64,000 nucleotides of DNA, taken from the NCBI GenBank assembly GCA_023375785.1, contig SZWC01000550.1:40791-104790 (forward strand). The letters run 5' to 3'. The DNA comes from Penium margaritaceum (lineage: Eukaryota; Streptophyta; Zygnematophyceae; Desmidiales; Peniaceae). A model generated the notes under the pieces. That model made no database searches. It was given only the letters and a program-made list of their open reading frames with translations, and was not told where the DNA came from. This document shows, one piece after another, positions 1 to 11,986 of this stretch (its first letter is position 1; each line of letters opens with the position of its first letter). Position numbers and translations under genes: made by a program.

Positions 1-172
1 AGGCACAAGCGCAGGTACCCTAGGCACAGGCGCAAGAACCCCAGGCACAGGCGCAGGTACCCTAGGGACAGGCACAGGTACCCTATGCACAGGCGCAGGT
101 ACCCTAGGCACAGGCGCAGGTACCGTAGGCACAGGCGCAGGTACCCTAAGCACCAGCGCAGGTACCCTAGGC

Positions 173-1470
173 ACAGGTGCAGGAACCCTAAGCACAGGCA
201 CAGGTACCATAGGCACAGGCGCAGGGACTCTATGCACAGGCGAAGGTACCCTAGAAACAGGCGCAGGTACCGTAGGCACAGGCGCAGGTACCCTAGGCAC
301 AGGCGCAAGTACCCTAGGTACAGGCGTATGTACCCTAGGCATAGGCGCAGGTACCATAGGCACAGGCACAGGTATTATAGGCACAGGCGCAGGTACCCTA
401 GGCACAGGTGCAGGTACCCTAAGCACAGGCGCAGGTACCCTAGGCACAGGCGCAGGTACCCTAGGGACAGGCGCAGGTACCCTAAGCACAGGCGCACGTA
501 CCGTACGCACAGGCGCAGGTACCCTAAGCACAGGCGCAGGTACCCTAGGCACAGGCGCAGGTACCCTAGGGACAGGCGCAGGTACCCTAAGCACAGGCGC
601 ACGTACCGTACGCACAGGCGCAGGTACCCTAGGCACAGGCGCAGGCATCCTAAGCAAAGGCCCACGTACCCTAGGCATAGGCACAGGTACCCTAGGCACA
701 AGTGTAGGGACCCTAGGCACAGGCGCAAGTACCCTAGGCACAAGCGCAGGTACCCTACGCACAGGCGCAGGTACCCTATGCACCGGCGCAGGCACCCTAG
801 GCACAGGCGCAGGTACCATATGCACAGGCGCAGGCACCCTAGGCACAGGCGCAGGTACCCTAGGTATTGGCGTAGGTACCGTAGGAACAGGCGCAGGTAC
901 CCTAGGCACAGGCGCAGGTACCCTAGGCACAAGCGCAAGTACCCTAGGCACAGGCGCAGGTACCCTAGGCATAGGCACAGGTACCCTAGGCACAGGCGCA
1001 GGGACCCTAGGCACAGGCGCAGGTACCCTAGGCACAGGCGCAAGTACCCTAAGCACAGGCGCAGGTACCCTAGGCACAGGAGCAGGCACCCTAGGCACAA
1101 GCACATGTACCCTTGGCACAGGTGCAGGTACCCCAGGCACAGGCGCAGGTACCCTCGGCACAGGCGCAGGTACCCTAGGCACAGGCGCAGGTACCCTAGG
1201 CACAGGCGCACGTACCCTAAGCACAAGCGCAGGTACCCTAGGCACAGGTGTAGGAACCCTAAGCACAGGCACAAGTACCATAGGCACAGGCGCAGGGACC
1301 CTAGGCACAGGCGCAGGTACCATATAGACAGGCGCAGGTACCGTAGGCACAGGCGCAGGTACCCTAGGCACAGGCGCAGGTACCCTAGGTACAGGCGCAG
1401 GTACCCTAGGCACAGGCGCAAGTACCATAGGCACAGGCACAAGTATTATAGGCACAGGCGCAGGTACCCT
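173..1470. repeat. Long-range duplication in array A, period about 1071 bp
   Basis: The monomer series at about 173-400 (AGGAACCCTAAGCACAGG, then a CACAGG..TACCATAGG monomer, an AGGGAC monomer and a TATTATAGG monomer) is repeated in the same order at about 1244-1470. AGGAACCCT lies at 181 and 1252, a spacing of 1071 bp = 51 x 21. The copies have diverged by scattered substitutions. Array A therefore has a superimposed long-period organisation as well as its 21-bp unit. Confidence 0.7.
425..634. repeat. Local 105-bp tandem duplication in array A
   Basis: A five-monomer block recurs immediately. The distinctive words CCTAAGCACAGGCGCACG and CCGTACGCAC occur at 481 and again at 586, exactly 105 bp (5 x 21) apart, preceded each time by the rarer CTAGGGACAGG monomer. 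This indicates a recent unequal exchange involving a whole number of monomers. Confidence 0.85.
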
Positions 1471-1746
1471 ATGCACAGGTGCAGGTACCCTAAGCACAGG
1501 CGCAGGTACCCTAGGCAGAGGCGCATGTTCCCTAGGGACAGGCGCGGGTACCCTAAGCACAGGCGCAGGTACCCTAGGCACAGGCGCAGGTAACCTAAGC
1601 ACAGGCGCAGGTACCCTAGGCACCACTCCGCAACCAGTTCGCACCACTCCGCAACCAGTTTGCACCACTTCACAACCAGTTTGCACCACTTCGCAACCAG
1701 TTCGTATCACTCCGCAACCAGTTCGCACTACTCCTCAACCAGTTTG

Positions 1747-3718
1747 CACCACTCCGCAACCAGTTTGCACATCTCCGCAACCAGTTTGCACCACTCCGCA
1801 ACCAGTTTGCACATCTCCGCAACCAGTTTGCACCACTCCGCAACCAGTTTGCACATCTCCGCAACCAGTTTGCACCACTCCGCAACCAGTTTGCACATCT
1901 CCGCAACCAGTTTGCACCACTCCGCAACCAGTTTGCACATCTCCGCAACCAGTTTGCACCACTCCGCAACCAGTTTGCACATCTCCGCAACCAGTTTGCA
2001 CCACTCCGCAACCAGTTTGCACATCTCCGCAACCAGTTTGCACCACTCCGCAACCAGTTTGCACATCTCCGCAACCAGTTTGCACCACTCCGCAACCAGT
2101 TTGCACATCTCCGCAACCAGTTTGCACCACTCCGCAACCAGTTTGCACATCTCCGCAACCAGTTTGCACCACTCCGCAACCAGTTTGCACATCTCCGCAA
2201 CCAGTTTGCACCACTCCGCAACCAGTTTGCACATCTCCGCAACCAGTTTGCACCACTCCGCAACCAGTTTGCACATCTCCGCAACCAGTTTGCACCACTC
2301 CGCAACCAGTTTGCACATCTCCGCAACCAGTTTGCACCACTCCGCAACCAGTTTGCACATCTCCGCAACCAGTTTGCACCACTCCGCAACCAGTTTGCAC
2401 ATCTCCGCAACCAGTTTGCACCACTCCGCAACCAGTTTGCACATCTCCGCAACCAGTTTGCACCACTCCGCAACCAGTTTGCACATCTCCGCAACCAGTT
2501 TGCACCACTCCGCAACCAGTTTGCACATCTCCGCAACCAGTTTGCACCACTCCGCAACCAGTTTGCACATCTCCGCAACCAGTTTGCACCACTCCGCAAC
2601 CAGTTTGCACATCTCCGCAACCAGTTTGCACCACTCCGCAACCAGTTTGCACATCTCCGCAACCAGTTTGCACCACTCCGCAACCAGTTTGCACATCTCC
2701 GCAACCAGTTTGCACCACTCCGCAACCAGTTTGCACATCTCCGCAACCAGTTTGCACCACTCCGCAACCAGTTTGCACATCTCCGCAACCAGTTTGCACC
2801 ACTCCGCAACCAGTTTGCACATCTCCGCAACCAGTTTGCACCACTCCGCAACCAGTTTGCACATCTCCGCAACCAGTTTGCACCACTCCGCAACCAGTTT
2901 GCACATCTCCGCAACCAGTTTGCACCACTCCGCAACCAGTTTGCACATCTCCGCAACCAGTTTGCACCACTCCGCAACCAGTTTGCACATCTCCGCAACC
3001 AGTTTGCACCACTCCGCAACCAGTTTGCACATCTCCGCAACCAGTTTGCACCACTCCGCAACCAGTTTGCACATCTCCGCAACCAGTTTGCACCACTCCG
3101 CAACCAGTTTGCACATCTCCGCAACCAGTTTGCACCACTCCGCAACCAGTTTGCACATCTCCGCAACCAGTTTGCACCACTCCGCAACCAGTTTGCACAT
3201 CTCCGCAACCAGTTTGCACCACTCCGCAACCAGTTTGCACATCTCCGCAACCAGTTTGCACCACTCCGCAACCAGTTTGCACATCTCCGCAACCAGTTTG
3301 CACCACTCCGCAACCAGTTTGCACATCTCCGCAACCAGTTTGCACCACTCCGCAACCAGTTTGCACATCTCCGCAACCAGTTTGCACCACTCCGCAACCA
3401 GTTTGCACATCTCCGCAACCAGTTTGCACCACTCCGCAACCAGTTTGCACATCTCCGCAACCAGTTTGCACCACTCCGCAACCAGTTTGCACATCTCCGC
3501 AACCAGTTTGCACCACTCCGCAACCAGTTTGCACATCTCCGCAACCAGTTTGCACCACTCCGCAACCAGTTTGCACATCTCCGCAACCAGTTTGCACCAC
3601 TCCGCAACCAGTTTGCACATCTCCGCAACCAGTTTGCACCACTCCGCAACCAGTTTGCACATCTCCGCAACCAGTTTGCACCACTCCGCAACCAGTTTGC
3701 ACATCTCCGCAACCAGTT
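1747..3718. repeat. B1: homogeneous 42-bp dimer array, about 47 copies
   Basis: Two 21-bp monomers alternate strictly, one with CACCACTCCGCAACCAG and one with CACATCTCCGCAACCAG, both ending TTTG. The 42-bp pair is repeated about 47 times over 1972 bp, and I see no substitution between copies when comparing rows 420 bp apart. The edges are sharp: at 3719 TTTG changes to TTCG and the dimer order stops. Such uniformity implies very recent amplification or strong homogenisation, or an assembly built from one repeated unit. Confidence 0.95.
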
Positions 3719-4434
3719 CGCACCACTCCGCAACCAGTTCGCACCACTCCGCAACCAGTTCGCACCACTCCGCAACCAGTTCGCACCACTCCGCAACCAG
3801 TTCGCACCACTCCACAACCATTTCGCACCACCCCGCAACCATTTCGCACCACTCCACAACCAGTTTGCACCGCTCCGCAACTGGTTTGCACCACTTTGCG
3901 ACCTGTTCGCACCACTTCGCGACCAGTTCGCACCACTCCGCGACCAGTTCACACCACTCCGCAACGAGTTCGCACCAATCCGCAACCACTTCGCACCACT
4001 CCGCAACCACTTCGCACCACTCTACAACCACTTCACACCACTCCAGAACCAGTTCGCACCACTCCACACCCAGTTCGCACCACTCCGCAACCAGTTTGCA
4101 CCACTCCCCAGCCAGTTTGCACCACTCCGCAACCAGTTCCCACCAATCCACAACCAGTTCGCACCACGCCCCAACCAGTTCGCACCACTCCGTAACCACT
4201 TTGTACCACTCCACAACCAGTTCGCACCACTCCGCAACCAGTTCGCACCACTCCACAACCAGTTTGCACCACTCCGCAACCAGTTCGCACCAGTCCGCAA
4301 CAAGTTCGCACCACTCTGCAACCAGTTCGCACCACTCCGTGACTAGTTCACACCACTTCTCAGCCAGTTCGCACCACTCTGCAACCGGTTCGCACCACTC
4401 CGCAACCGGTTCGCACCACTCCGCAACCAGTTCG
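3719..4434. repeat. Heterogeneous family-B monomers between the two dimer arrays
   Basis: About 34 diverged 21-bp monomers with variants such as CCATTTCGCACC, GCGACCAGTT, CAACGAGTTCG and CCAGAACCAG. Near 4340 a single CTCCGTGACTAGTTCACACC monomer appears that looks like a precursor of the B2 dimer expanded just downstream. Mono-, di- and variant forms are mixed without order. Confidence 0.85.
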
Positions 4435-7400
4435 CACCACTCCGTGACTAGTTCGTACCACTCCGCAACCAGTTCGCACCACTCCGTGACTAGTTCGTAC
4501 CACTCCGCAACCAGTTCGCACCACTCCGTGACTAGTTCGTACCACTCCGCAACCAGTTCGCACCACTCCGTGACTAGTTCGTACCACTCCGCAACCAGTT
4601 CGCACCACTCCGTGACTAGTTCGTACCACTCCGCAACCAGTTCGCACCACTCCGTGACTAGTTCGTACCACTCCGCAACCAGTTCGCACCACTCCGTGAC
4701 TAGTTCGTACCACTCCGCAACCAGTTCGCACCACTCCGTGACTAGTTCGTACCACTCCGCAACCAGTTCGCACCACTCCGTGACTAGTTCGTACCACTCC
4801 GCAACCAGTTCGCACCACTCCGTGACTAGTTCGTACCACTCCGCAACCAGTTCGCACCACTCCGTGACTAGTTCGTACCACTCCGCAACCAGTTCGCACC
4901 ACTCCGTGACTAGTTCGTACCACTCCGCAACCAGTTCGCACCACTCCGTGACTAGTTCGTACCACTCCGCAACCAGTTCGCACCACTCCGTGACTAGTTC
5001 GTACCACTCCGCAACCAGTTCGCACCACTCCGTGACTAGTTCGTACCACTCCGCAACCAGTTCGCACCACTCCGTGACTAGTTCGTACCACTCCGCAACC
5101 AGTTCGCACCACTCCGTGACTAGTTCGTACCACTCCGCAACCAGTTCGCACCACTCCGTGACTAGTTCGTACCACTCCGCAACCAGTTCGCACCACTCCG
5201 TGACTAGTTCGTACCACTCCGCAACCAGTTCGCACCACTCCGTGACTAGTTCGTACCACTCCGCAACCAGTTCGCACCACTCCGTGACTAGTTCGTACCA
5301 CTCCGCAACCAGTTCGCACCACTCCGTGACTAGTTCGTACCACTCCGCAACCAGTTCGCACCACTCCGTGACTAGTTCGTACCACTCCGCAACCAGTTCG
5401 CACCACTCCGTGACTAGTTCGTACCACTCCGCAACCAGTTCGCACCACTCCGTGACTAGTTCGTACCACTCCGCAACCAGTTCGCACCACTCCGTGACTA
5501 GTTCGTACCACTCCGCAACCAGTTCGCACCACTCCGTGACTAGTTCGTACCACTCCGCAACCAGTTCGCACCACTCCGTGACTAGTTCGTACCACTCCGC
5601 AACCAGTTCGCACCACTCCGTGACTAGTTCGTACCACTCCGCAACCAGTTCGCACCACTCCGTGACTAGTTCGTACCACTCCGCAACCAGTTCGCACCAC
5701 TCCGTGACTAGTTCGTACCACTCCGCAACCAGTTCGCACCACTCCGTGACTAGTTCGTACCACTCCGCAACCAGTTCGCACCACTCCGTGACTAGTTCGT
5801 ACCACTCCGCAACCAGTTCGCACCACTCCGTGACTAGTTCGTACCACTCCGCAACCAGTTCGCACCACTCCGTGACTAGTTCGTACCACTCCGCAACCAG
5901 TTCGCACCACTCCGTGACTAGTTCGTACCACTCCGCAACCAGTTCGCACCACTCCGTGACTAGTTCGTACCACTCCGCAACCAGTTCGCACCACTCCGTG
6001 ACTAGTTCGTACCACTCCGCAACCAGTTCGCACCACTCCGTGACTAGTTCGTACCACTCCGCAACCAGTTCGCACCACTCCGTGACTAGTTCGTACCACT
6101 CCGCAACCAGTTCGCACCACTCCGTGACTAGTTCGTACCACTCCGCAACCAGTTCGCACCACTCCGTGACTAGTTCGTACCACTCCGCAACCAGTTCGCA
6201 CCACTCCGTGACTAGTTCGTACCACTCCGCAACCAGTTCGCACCACTCCGTGACTAGTTCGTACCACTCCGCAACCAGTTCGCACCACTCCGTGACTAGT
6301 TCGTACCACTCCGCAACCAGTTCGCACCACTCCGTGACTAGTTCGTACCACTCCGCAACCAGTTCGCACCACTCCGTGACTAGTTCGTACCACTCCGCAA
6401 CCAGTTCGCACCACTCCGTGACTAGTTCGTACCACTCCGCAACCAGTTCGCACCACTCCGTGACTAGTTCGTACCACTCCGCAACCAGTTCGCACCACTC
6501 CGTGACTAGTTCGTACCACTCCGCAACCAGTTCGCACCACTCCGTGACTAGTTCGTACCACTCCGCAACCAGTTCGCACCACTCCGTGACTAGTTCGTAC
6601 CACTCCGCAACCAGTTCGCACCACTCCGTGACTAGTTCGTACCACTCCGCAACCAGTTCGCACCACTCCGTGACTAGTTCGTACCACTCCGCAACCAGTT
6701 CGCACCACTCCGTGACTAGTTCGTACCACTCCGCAACCAGTTCGCACCACTCCGTGACTAGTTCGTACCACTCCGCAACCAGTTCGCACCACTCCGTGAC
6801 TAGTTCGTACCACTCCGCAACCAGTTCGCACCACTCCGTGACTAGTTCGTACCACTCCGCAACCAGTTCGCACCACTCCGTGACTAGTTCGTACCACTCC
6901 GCAACCAGTTCGCACCACTCCGTGACTAGTTCGTACCACTCCGCAACCAGTTCGCACCACTCCGTGACTAGTTCGTACCACTCCGCAACCAGTTCGCACC
7001 ACTCCGTGACTAGTTCGTACCACTCCGCAACCAGTTCGCACCACTCCGTGACTAGTTCGTACCACTCCGCAACCAGTTCGCACCACTCCGTGACTAGTTC
7101 GTACCACTCCGCAACCAGTTCGCACCACTCCGTGACTAGTTCGTACCACTCCGCAACCAGTTCGCACCACTCCGTGACTAGTTCGTACCACTCCGCAACC
7201 AGTTCGCACCACTCCGTGACTAGTTCGTACCACTCCGCAACCAGTTCGCACCACTCCGTGACTAGTTCGTACCACTCCGCAACCAGTTCGCACCACTCCG
7301 TGACTAGTTCGTACCACTCCGCAACCAGTTCGCACCACTCCGTGACTAGTTCGTACCACTCCGCAACCAGTTCGCACCACTCCGTGACTAGTTCGTACCA

Positions 7401-8004
7401 CTCCGCAACCAGTTCGCACCACTCCGTGACTAGTTCGTACCACTCCGCAACCAGTTCGCACCACTCCGTGACTAGTTCGTACCACTCCGCAACCAGTTCG
7501 CACCACTCCGTGACTAGTTCGTACCACTCCGCAACCAGTTCGCACCACTCCGTGACTAGTTCGTACCACTCCGCAACCAGTTCGCACCACTCCGTGACTA
7601 GTTCGTACCACTCCGCAACCAGTTCGCACCACTCCGTGACTAGTTCGTACCACTCCGCAACCAGTTCGCACCACTCCGTGACTAGTTCGTACCACTCCGC
7701 AACCAGTTCGCACCACTCCGTGACTAGTTCGTACCACTCCGCAACCAGTTCGCACCACTCCGTGACTAGTTCGTACCACTCCGCAACCAGTTCGCACCAC
7801 TCCGTGACTAGTTCGTACCACTCCGCAACCAGTTCGCACCACTCCGTGACTAGTTCGTACCACTCCGCAACCAGTTCGCACCACTCCGTGACTAGTTCGT
7901 ACCACTCCGCAACCAGTTCGCACCACTCCGTGACTAGTTCGTACCACTCCGCAACCAGTTCGCACCACTCCGTGACTAGTTCGTACCACTCCGCAACCAG
8001 TTCG
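4435..8004. repeat. B2: homogeneous 42-bp dimer array, 85 copies
   Basis: The dimer pairs CACCACTCCGTGACTAG-TTCG with TACCACTCCGCAACCAG-TTCG. It runs 3570 bp, which is 85.0 copies of 42 bp. Rows 420 bp apart match base for base wherever I compared them. Each dimer carries an ACTAGT (SpeI-like) word, absent from B1. The array ends when GTGACTAG reverts to GTAACCAG at about 8010. Confidence 0.95.
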
Positions 8005-9548
8005 CACCACTCCGTAACCAGTTCGCACCACTCCGCAACCAGTTCGCACCACTCCGCAACCTGTTTGCACCACTCCGCAACCTGTTCGCACCACTCAACT
8101 AATTTGGCACTAAAGTGTCACACTTTGGCACTAGAGCATCACAATTTGGCACTAGAGCGTCACACTATGGAACTAGAGCGACACACATTGGCACTACAGC
8201 GTCACACGTTGGCACTAAAGCGTCACACTTTGTCACTAGAGCGTCACACTTTGGCACTAGAGCGTCACACTTTGGCACTAGAGTGTCACACTTTGGTACT
8301 AGAGCTACATACTTTGGCACTAGAGCATCACACTCTGGCACTAGAGCGTCACGCTTTTGCACTAGAGCATCACACTTTGGCACTAGAGCGTCACACGTTG
8401 GCACTAGAGCGTCACACTTTGGAACTAGAGCTTCAAACTTTGGCACTAGAGCGTCACACATTGGCACCAGAGCTCCACACTTTAGCACTAGAGTGTCACA
8501 CTTTGGCAGTAGAGCGTCACACTTTGGCACTAGAGCGTCACACTTTGGAACTAGAGAGACACACTTTGGCACTAGAGAATCACACTTTGGCACAGGAGCA
8601 ACACACTTTGGCACTAGAGCGCCACACTTTGGCACTAGAGCATAACAGTTTTGCACTATAGCTCCACACTTGGGCACTATGGTGTCACACTTTGGCACTA
8701 GAGCGTCACACTATGGCACTAGAGGATCACACTTTGGCACTAGAGAGTCACACTTTGGCACTAGAATGTCATGCTTTGGCACTAGAATGACACTAGAGCG
8801 TCAAAATTTGGCACTAGAGCGTCACACTTTGGCACTAGAGGGTCACACTTTGGTACTAGAGCGTCACACTTTGGCTATAGAGCATCACACTTTGGCACTA
8901 GAGCGCCACACTTTGGTGCTCGAGCTCCACACTTTGGCACTAGAGCGTCACACTCTGGCACTAGAGCGTCACACTTTGGCACTAGAGCTTCACACTTTGG
9001 CACTAGAGCGTCACACTTTGGCACTAGAGCTTCACACGTTGGCACTAGAGCTTAACACTCTTGCACTAGAGCATCACACTTTGGCACTAGAGCTTCCCAC
9101 TTTGGCACTGGAGCGTCACACTTTGGCAATAGAGCGTCACACTTTGGCACTAGAGCATCACACTTTGGCACTAGAGCTTCCCACTTTGGCACTGGAGCGT
9201 CACACTTTGGCAATAGAGCGTCACACTTTGGCACTAGAGCATCACACTTTGGCACTAGAGCTTCACCCTTTGGCACTAAAGCTTCACACTGTGGTACGAG
9301 AGCTTCACACTTTGGCACCAGAGCGTCACACTATGGAACTAGAGAGACACACTTTGGCACTAGAGCGTCTTACTTTGGCACTAGGGCGTCACACTTTGGC
9401 ACTAGAGCGTCACACTTTGGCACTAGAGCATTACACTTTCGCACTCAAGCGTCACACTTTGGAACTAGAGCTTCACACTTTGGCGCTAGAGCGTCACACT
9501 TTGGCACTAGAGCTCCACACTTTGGCACTAGAGCGTCACACTTTGGCA

Positions 9549-9564
9549 CAGTTCGCACCACTCC
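9549..9564. repeat. Family-B fragment embedded in array C
   Basis: Within an otherwise regular run of C monomers, the sequence CAGTTCGCACCACTCC occurs, followed by TGGTACTAGAG. These 16 bases are a perfect match to the family-B core and to nothing in the C consensus. It is a short chimeric insertion about 1.45 kb inside array C, direct evidence of sequence exchange between two satellite families. Confidence 0.85.
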
Positions 9565-9689
9565 TGGTACTAGAGCTTCACACTTTGGCACTAGAGCGTC
9601 ACACTTTGGCACTAGAGCGTCACACTTTGGTACTAGAGCCTCACACTTTGGCACTAGAGCGTCACACTTCGGCACTAGAGCATCACACT

Positions 9690-10160
9690 TTGGCACTAGA
9701 GCTCCACACTTTGGCAAAAGAGCGTCACACTTTGGTACTAGAGCGTCACACTTTGGCACTAGAGCGTCACACTTTGGTACTAGAGCTCCACACTTTGGCA
9801 CTTGAGCATCACACTCTGGCACTAGAGCGTTACACTTTGGCTTTAGAGCATCACACTTTGGCACTAGAGCGGCACACTTTGGCAGTAGAGATTCTCACTT
9901 TGGCGCTAGAGATTCACACTTTGGCACTATAGCGTCACACTCTGGGACTGGAGCGTCACACTTTGGCACTACAGCTTCACACTTTGGCACTAGAGCGTCA
10001 CACTTTGGCACTAGAGCGTCACACTTTGGCACTAGAGCATCACACTTTGGCACTACAGCTTCACACTTTGGCACTAAAGCATCACACTTTGGCACTAGAG
10101 CATCCCAATTTGGCACTAGAGCGTCACACTATGGAACTAGAGCGACACACATTGGCACTA
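9690..10160. repeat. Left copy of an 1806-bp-spaced duplication in array C
   Basis: The ordered monomer variants here (CAGTAGAGATTCTCAC, CACTACAGCTTCACAC, GCATCCCAATTTGGC, then CACTATGGAACTAGAG with CGACACACATTGG) recur in the same order 1806 bp (86 x 21) downstream at about 11496-11966. The block ends where the 84-bp higher-order array begins. Confidence 0.8.
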
Positions 10161-10161
10161 G

Positions 10162-11335
10162 AGCGTCACACTTTGGCACTAGAGCGTCACACTTTGGGAC
10201 TAGAGCGTCACACTTTGGCACTAGAGCATCACACTTTAGCACTCGAGCGTCACACTTTGGCACTAGAGCGTCACACTTTGGGACTAGAGCGTCACACTTT
10301 GGCACTAGAGCATCACACTTTAGCACTCGAGCGTCACACTTTGGCACTAGAGCGTCACACTTTGGGACTAGAGCGTCACACTTTGGCACTAGAGCATCAC
10401 ACTTTAGCACTCGAGCGTCACACTTTGGCACTAGAGCGTCACACTTTGGGACTAGAGCGTCACACTTTGGCACTAGAGCATCACACTTTAGCACTCGAGC
10501 GTCACACTTTGGCACTAGAGCGTCACACTTTGGGACTAGAGCGTCACACTTTGGCACTAGAGCATCACACTTTAGCACTCGAGCGTCACACTTTGGCACT
10601 AGAGCGTCACACTTTGGGACTAGAGCGTCACACTTTGGCACTAGAGCATCACACTTTAGCACTCGAGCGTCACACTTTGGCACTAGAGCGTCACACTTTG
10701 GGACTAGAGCGTCACACTTTGGCACTAGAGCATCACACTTTAGCACTCGAGCGTCACACTTTGGCACTAGAGCGTCACACTTTGGGACTAGAGCGTCACA
10801 CTTTGGCACTAGAGCATCACACTTTAGCACTCGAGCGTCACACTTTGGCACTAGAGCGTCACACTTTGGGACTAGAGCGTCACACTTTGGCACTAGAGCA
10901 TCACACTTTAGCACTCGAGCGTCACACTTTGGCACTAGAGCGTCACACTTTGGGACTAGAGCGTCACACTTTGGCACTAGAGCATCACACTTTAGCACTC
11001 GAGCGTCACACTTTGGCACTAGAGCGTCACACTTTGGGACTAGAGCGTCACACTTTGGCACTAGAGCATCACACTTTAGCACTCGAGCGTCACACTTTGG
11101 CACTAGAGCGTCACACTTTGGGACTAGAGCGTCACACTTTGGCACTAGAGCATCACACTTTAGCACTCGAGCGTCACACTTTGGCACTAGAGCGTCACAC
11201 TTTGGGACTAGAGCGTCACACTTTGGCACTAGAGCATCACACTTTAGCACTCGAGCGTCACACTTTGGCACTAGAGCGTCACACTTTGGGACTAGAGCGT
11301 CACACTTTGGCACTAGAGCATCACACTTTGGCACT
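10162..11335. repeat. Homogeneous 84-bp higher-order repeat (4-mer), 14 copies
   Basis: Four C monomers form the unit: a standard one, one with TTTGGGACTAG, a standard one ending GCATCAC, and one with TTTAGCACTCGAG. GGGACTAG recurs every 84 bp from about 10195 to 11287, giving 14 copies with no differences that I can see. Each unit carries one CTCGAG (XhoI-like) word. The array sits immediately after the right edge of the left duplicated block. Confidence 0.93.
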
Positions 11336-11495
11336 AGAGCGTCACACTTTGGTACTAGAGCTCCATACTTTGGCACTTGAGCATCACACTCTGGCACTAG
11401 AGCGTTACACTTTGGCTTTAGAGCATCACACTTTGGCACTAGAGCGGCACACTTTGGCACTAGAGCTTCACACTTTGGCGCTAGAGCGTCACACT

Positions 11496-11966
11496 TTGGC
11501 ACTAGAGCTCCACACTTTGGCAATAGAGCATCACACTTTGGTACTAGAGCGTCACACTTTGGCACTAGAGCGTCACACTTTGGTACTAGAGCTCCACACT
11601 TTGGCACTTGAGCATCACACTCTGGCACTAGAGCGTCACACTTTGGCTTTAGAGCATCACCCTTTGGCACTAGAACGTCACACTTTGGCAGTAGAGATTC
11701 TCACTTTGGCACTAGAGATTCACACTTTGGCACTATAGCGTCACACTCTGGCACTAGACCGTCACACTTTGGCACTACAGCTTCACACTTTGGCACTAGA
11801 GCGTCACACTTTAGCACTAGAGCGTCACACTTTGACACTCGAGCATCACACTTTGGCACTACAGCTTCACACTTTGGCACTAAAGCATCACACTTTGGCA
11901 CTAGAGCATCCCAATTTGGCACTAGAGCGTCACACTATGGAACTAGAGCGACACACATTGGCACTA
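11496..11966. repeat. Right copy of the 1806-bp-spaced duplication in array C
   Basis: This repeats the variant order of the block at about 9690-10160, with light divergence (for example GCACTAGACCG for GGGACTGGAGCG, and TTTGACACTCGAG for TTTGGCACTAGAG). Like the left copy it ends with the CACTATGGAACTAGAG marker and is followed directly by a homogeneous expansion, here of single 21-bp monomers. Confidence 0.8.
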
Positions 11967-11986
11967 GAGCGTCACACTTTGGCACT

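Larger units (their letters stand above)
1..1620. repeat. Satellite family A: 21-bp minisatellite array
   Basis: About 77 tandem 21-bp monomers. A typical monomer has the core GGTACCCTAGGCACAGG followed by CGCA, so KpnI-like (GGTACC) and AvrII-like (CCTAGG) words recur every 21 bp. Neighbouring copies differ by one to three bases (AAG for AGG, GTACCGT for GTACCCT, CACAAG for CACAGG), so the array is moderately diverged. The monomer contains no stop in most frames, which produces a 502-residue open frame of basic heptads (H-R-R-R-Y-P-R) on the plus strand and a long Cys/Leu-rich frame on the minus strand. Both are repeat artefacts. The array continues beyond the left edge of the window. Words like CCCTAA occur inside monomers, but this is not a telomere array. 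Confidence 0.95.
1621..8100. repeat. Satellite family B: 21-bp array with 42-bp dimers
   Basis: The monomer core is CACCACTCCGCAACCAG followed by TTCG or TTTG, 21 bp long, with about 308 monomers. The first monomer starts at 1621, directly after the last array-A monomer, and its CAC falls in the same 21-bp register as the CAC of array A (positions equal 4 modulo 21 at 4, 1621, 1747, 4435 and 8089). The family has heterogeneous stretches (1621-1746, 3719-4434, 8005-8100) and two perfectly regular dimer arrays listed separately. A 2333-residue plus-strand frame (heptads H-H-S-A-T-S-S) runs through it and into array C, while minus-strand frames of 733-1244 residues are open as well. Being open on both strands and in several frames argues against coding. 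Confidence 0.95.

Noticed and set aside
85-1593. Arg/His/Tyr-rich 502-residue basic protein
   Set aside because: It is the direct translation of the 21-bp family-A monomer; the antisense frame is equally long.
1-1620. Interstitial telomere repeats (CCCTAA words)
   Set aside because: The words lie inside a 21-bp monomer and never repeat with a 7-bp period.
1660-8661. Giant repetitive protein gene (2333 residues)
   Set aside because: Sequence is a 21/42-bp satellite with open frames on both strands and several phases; no signal peptide, unique domain, start context or stop tied to an array edge.
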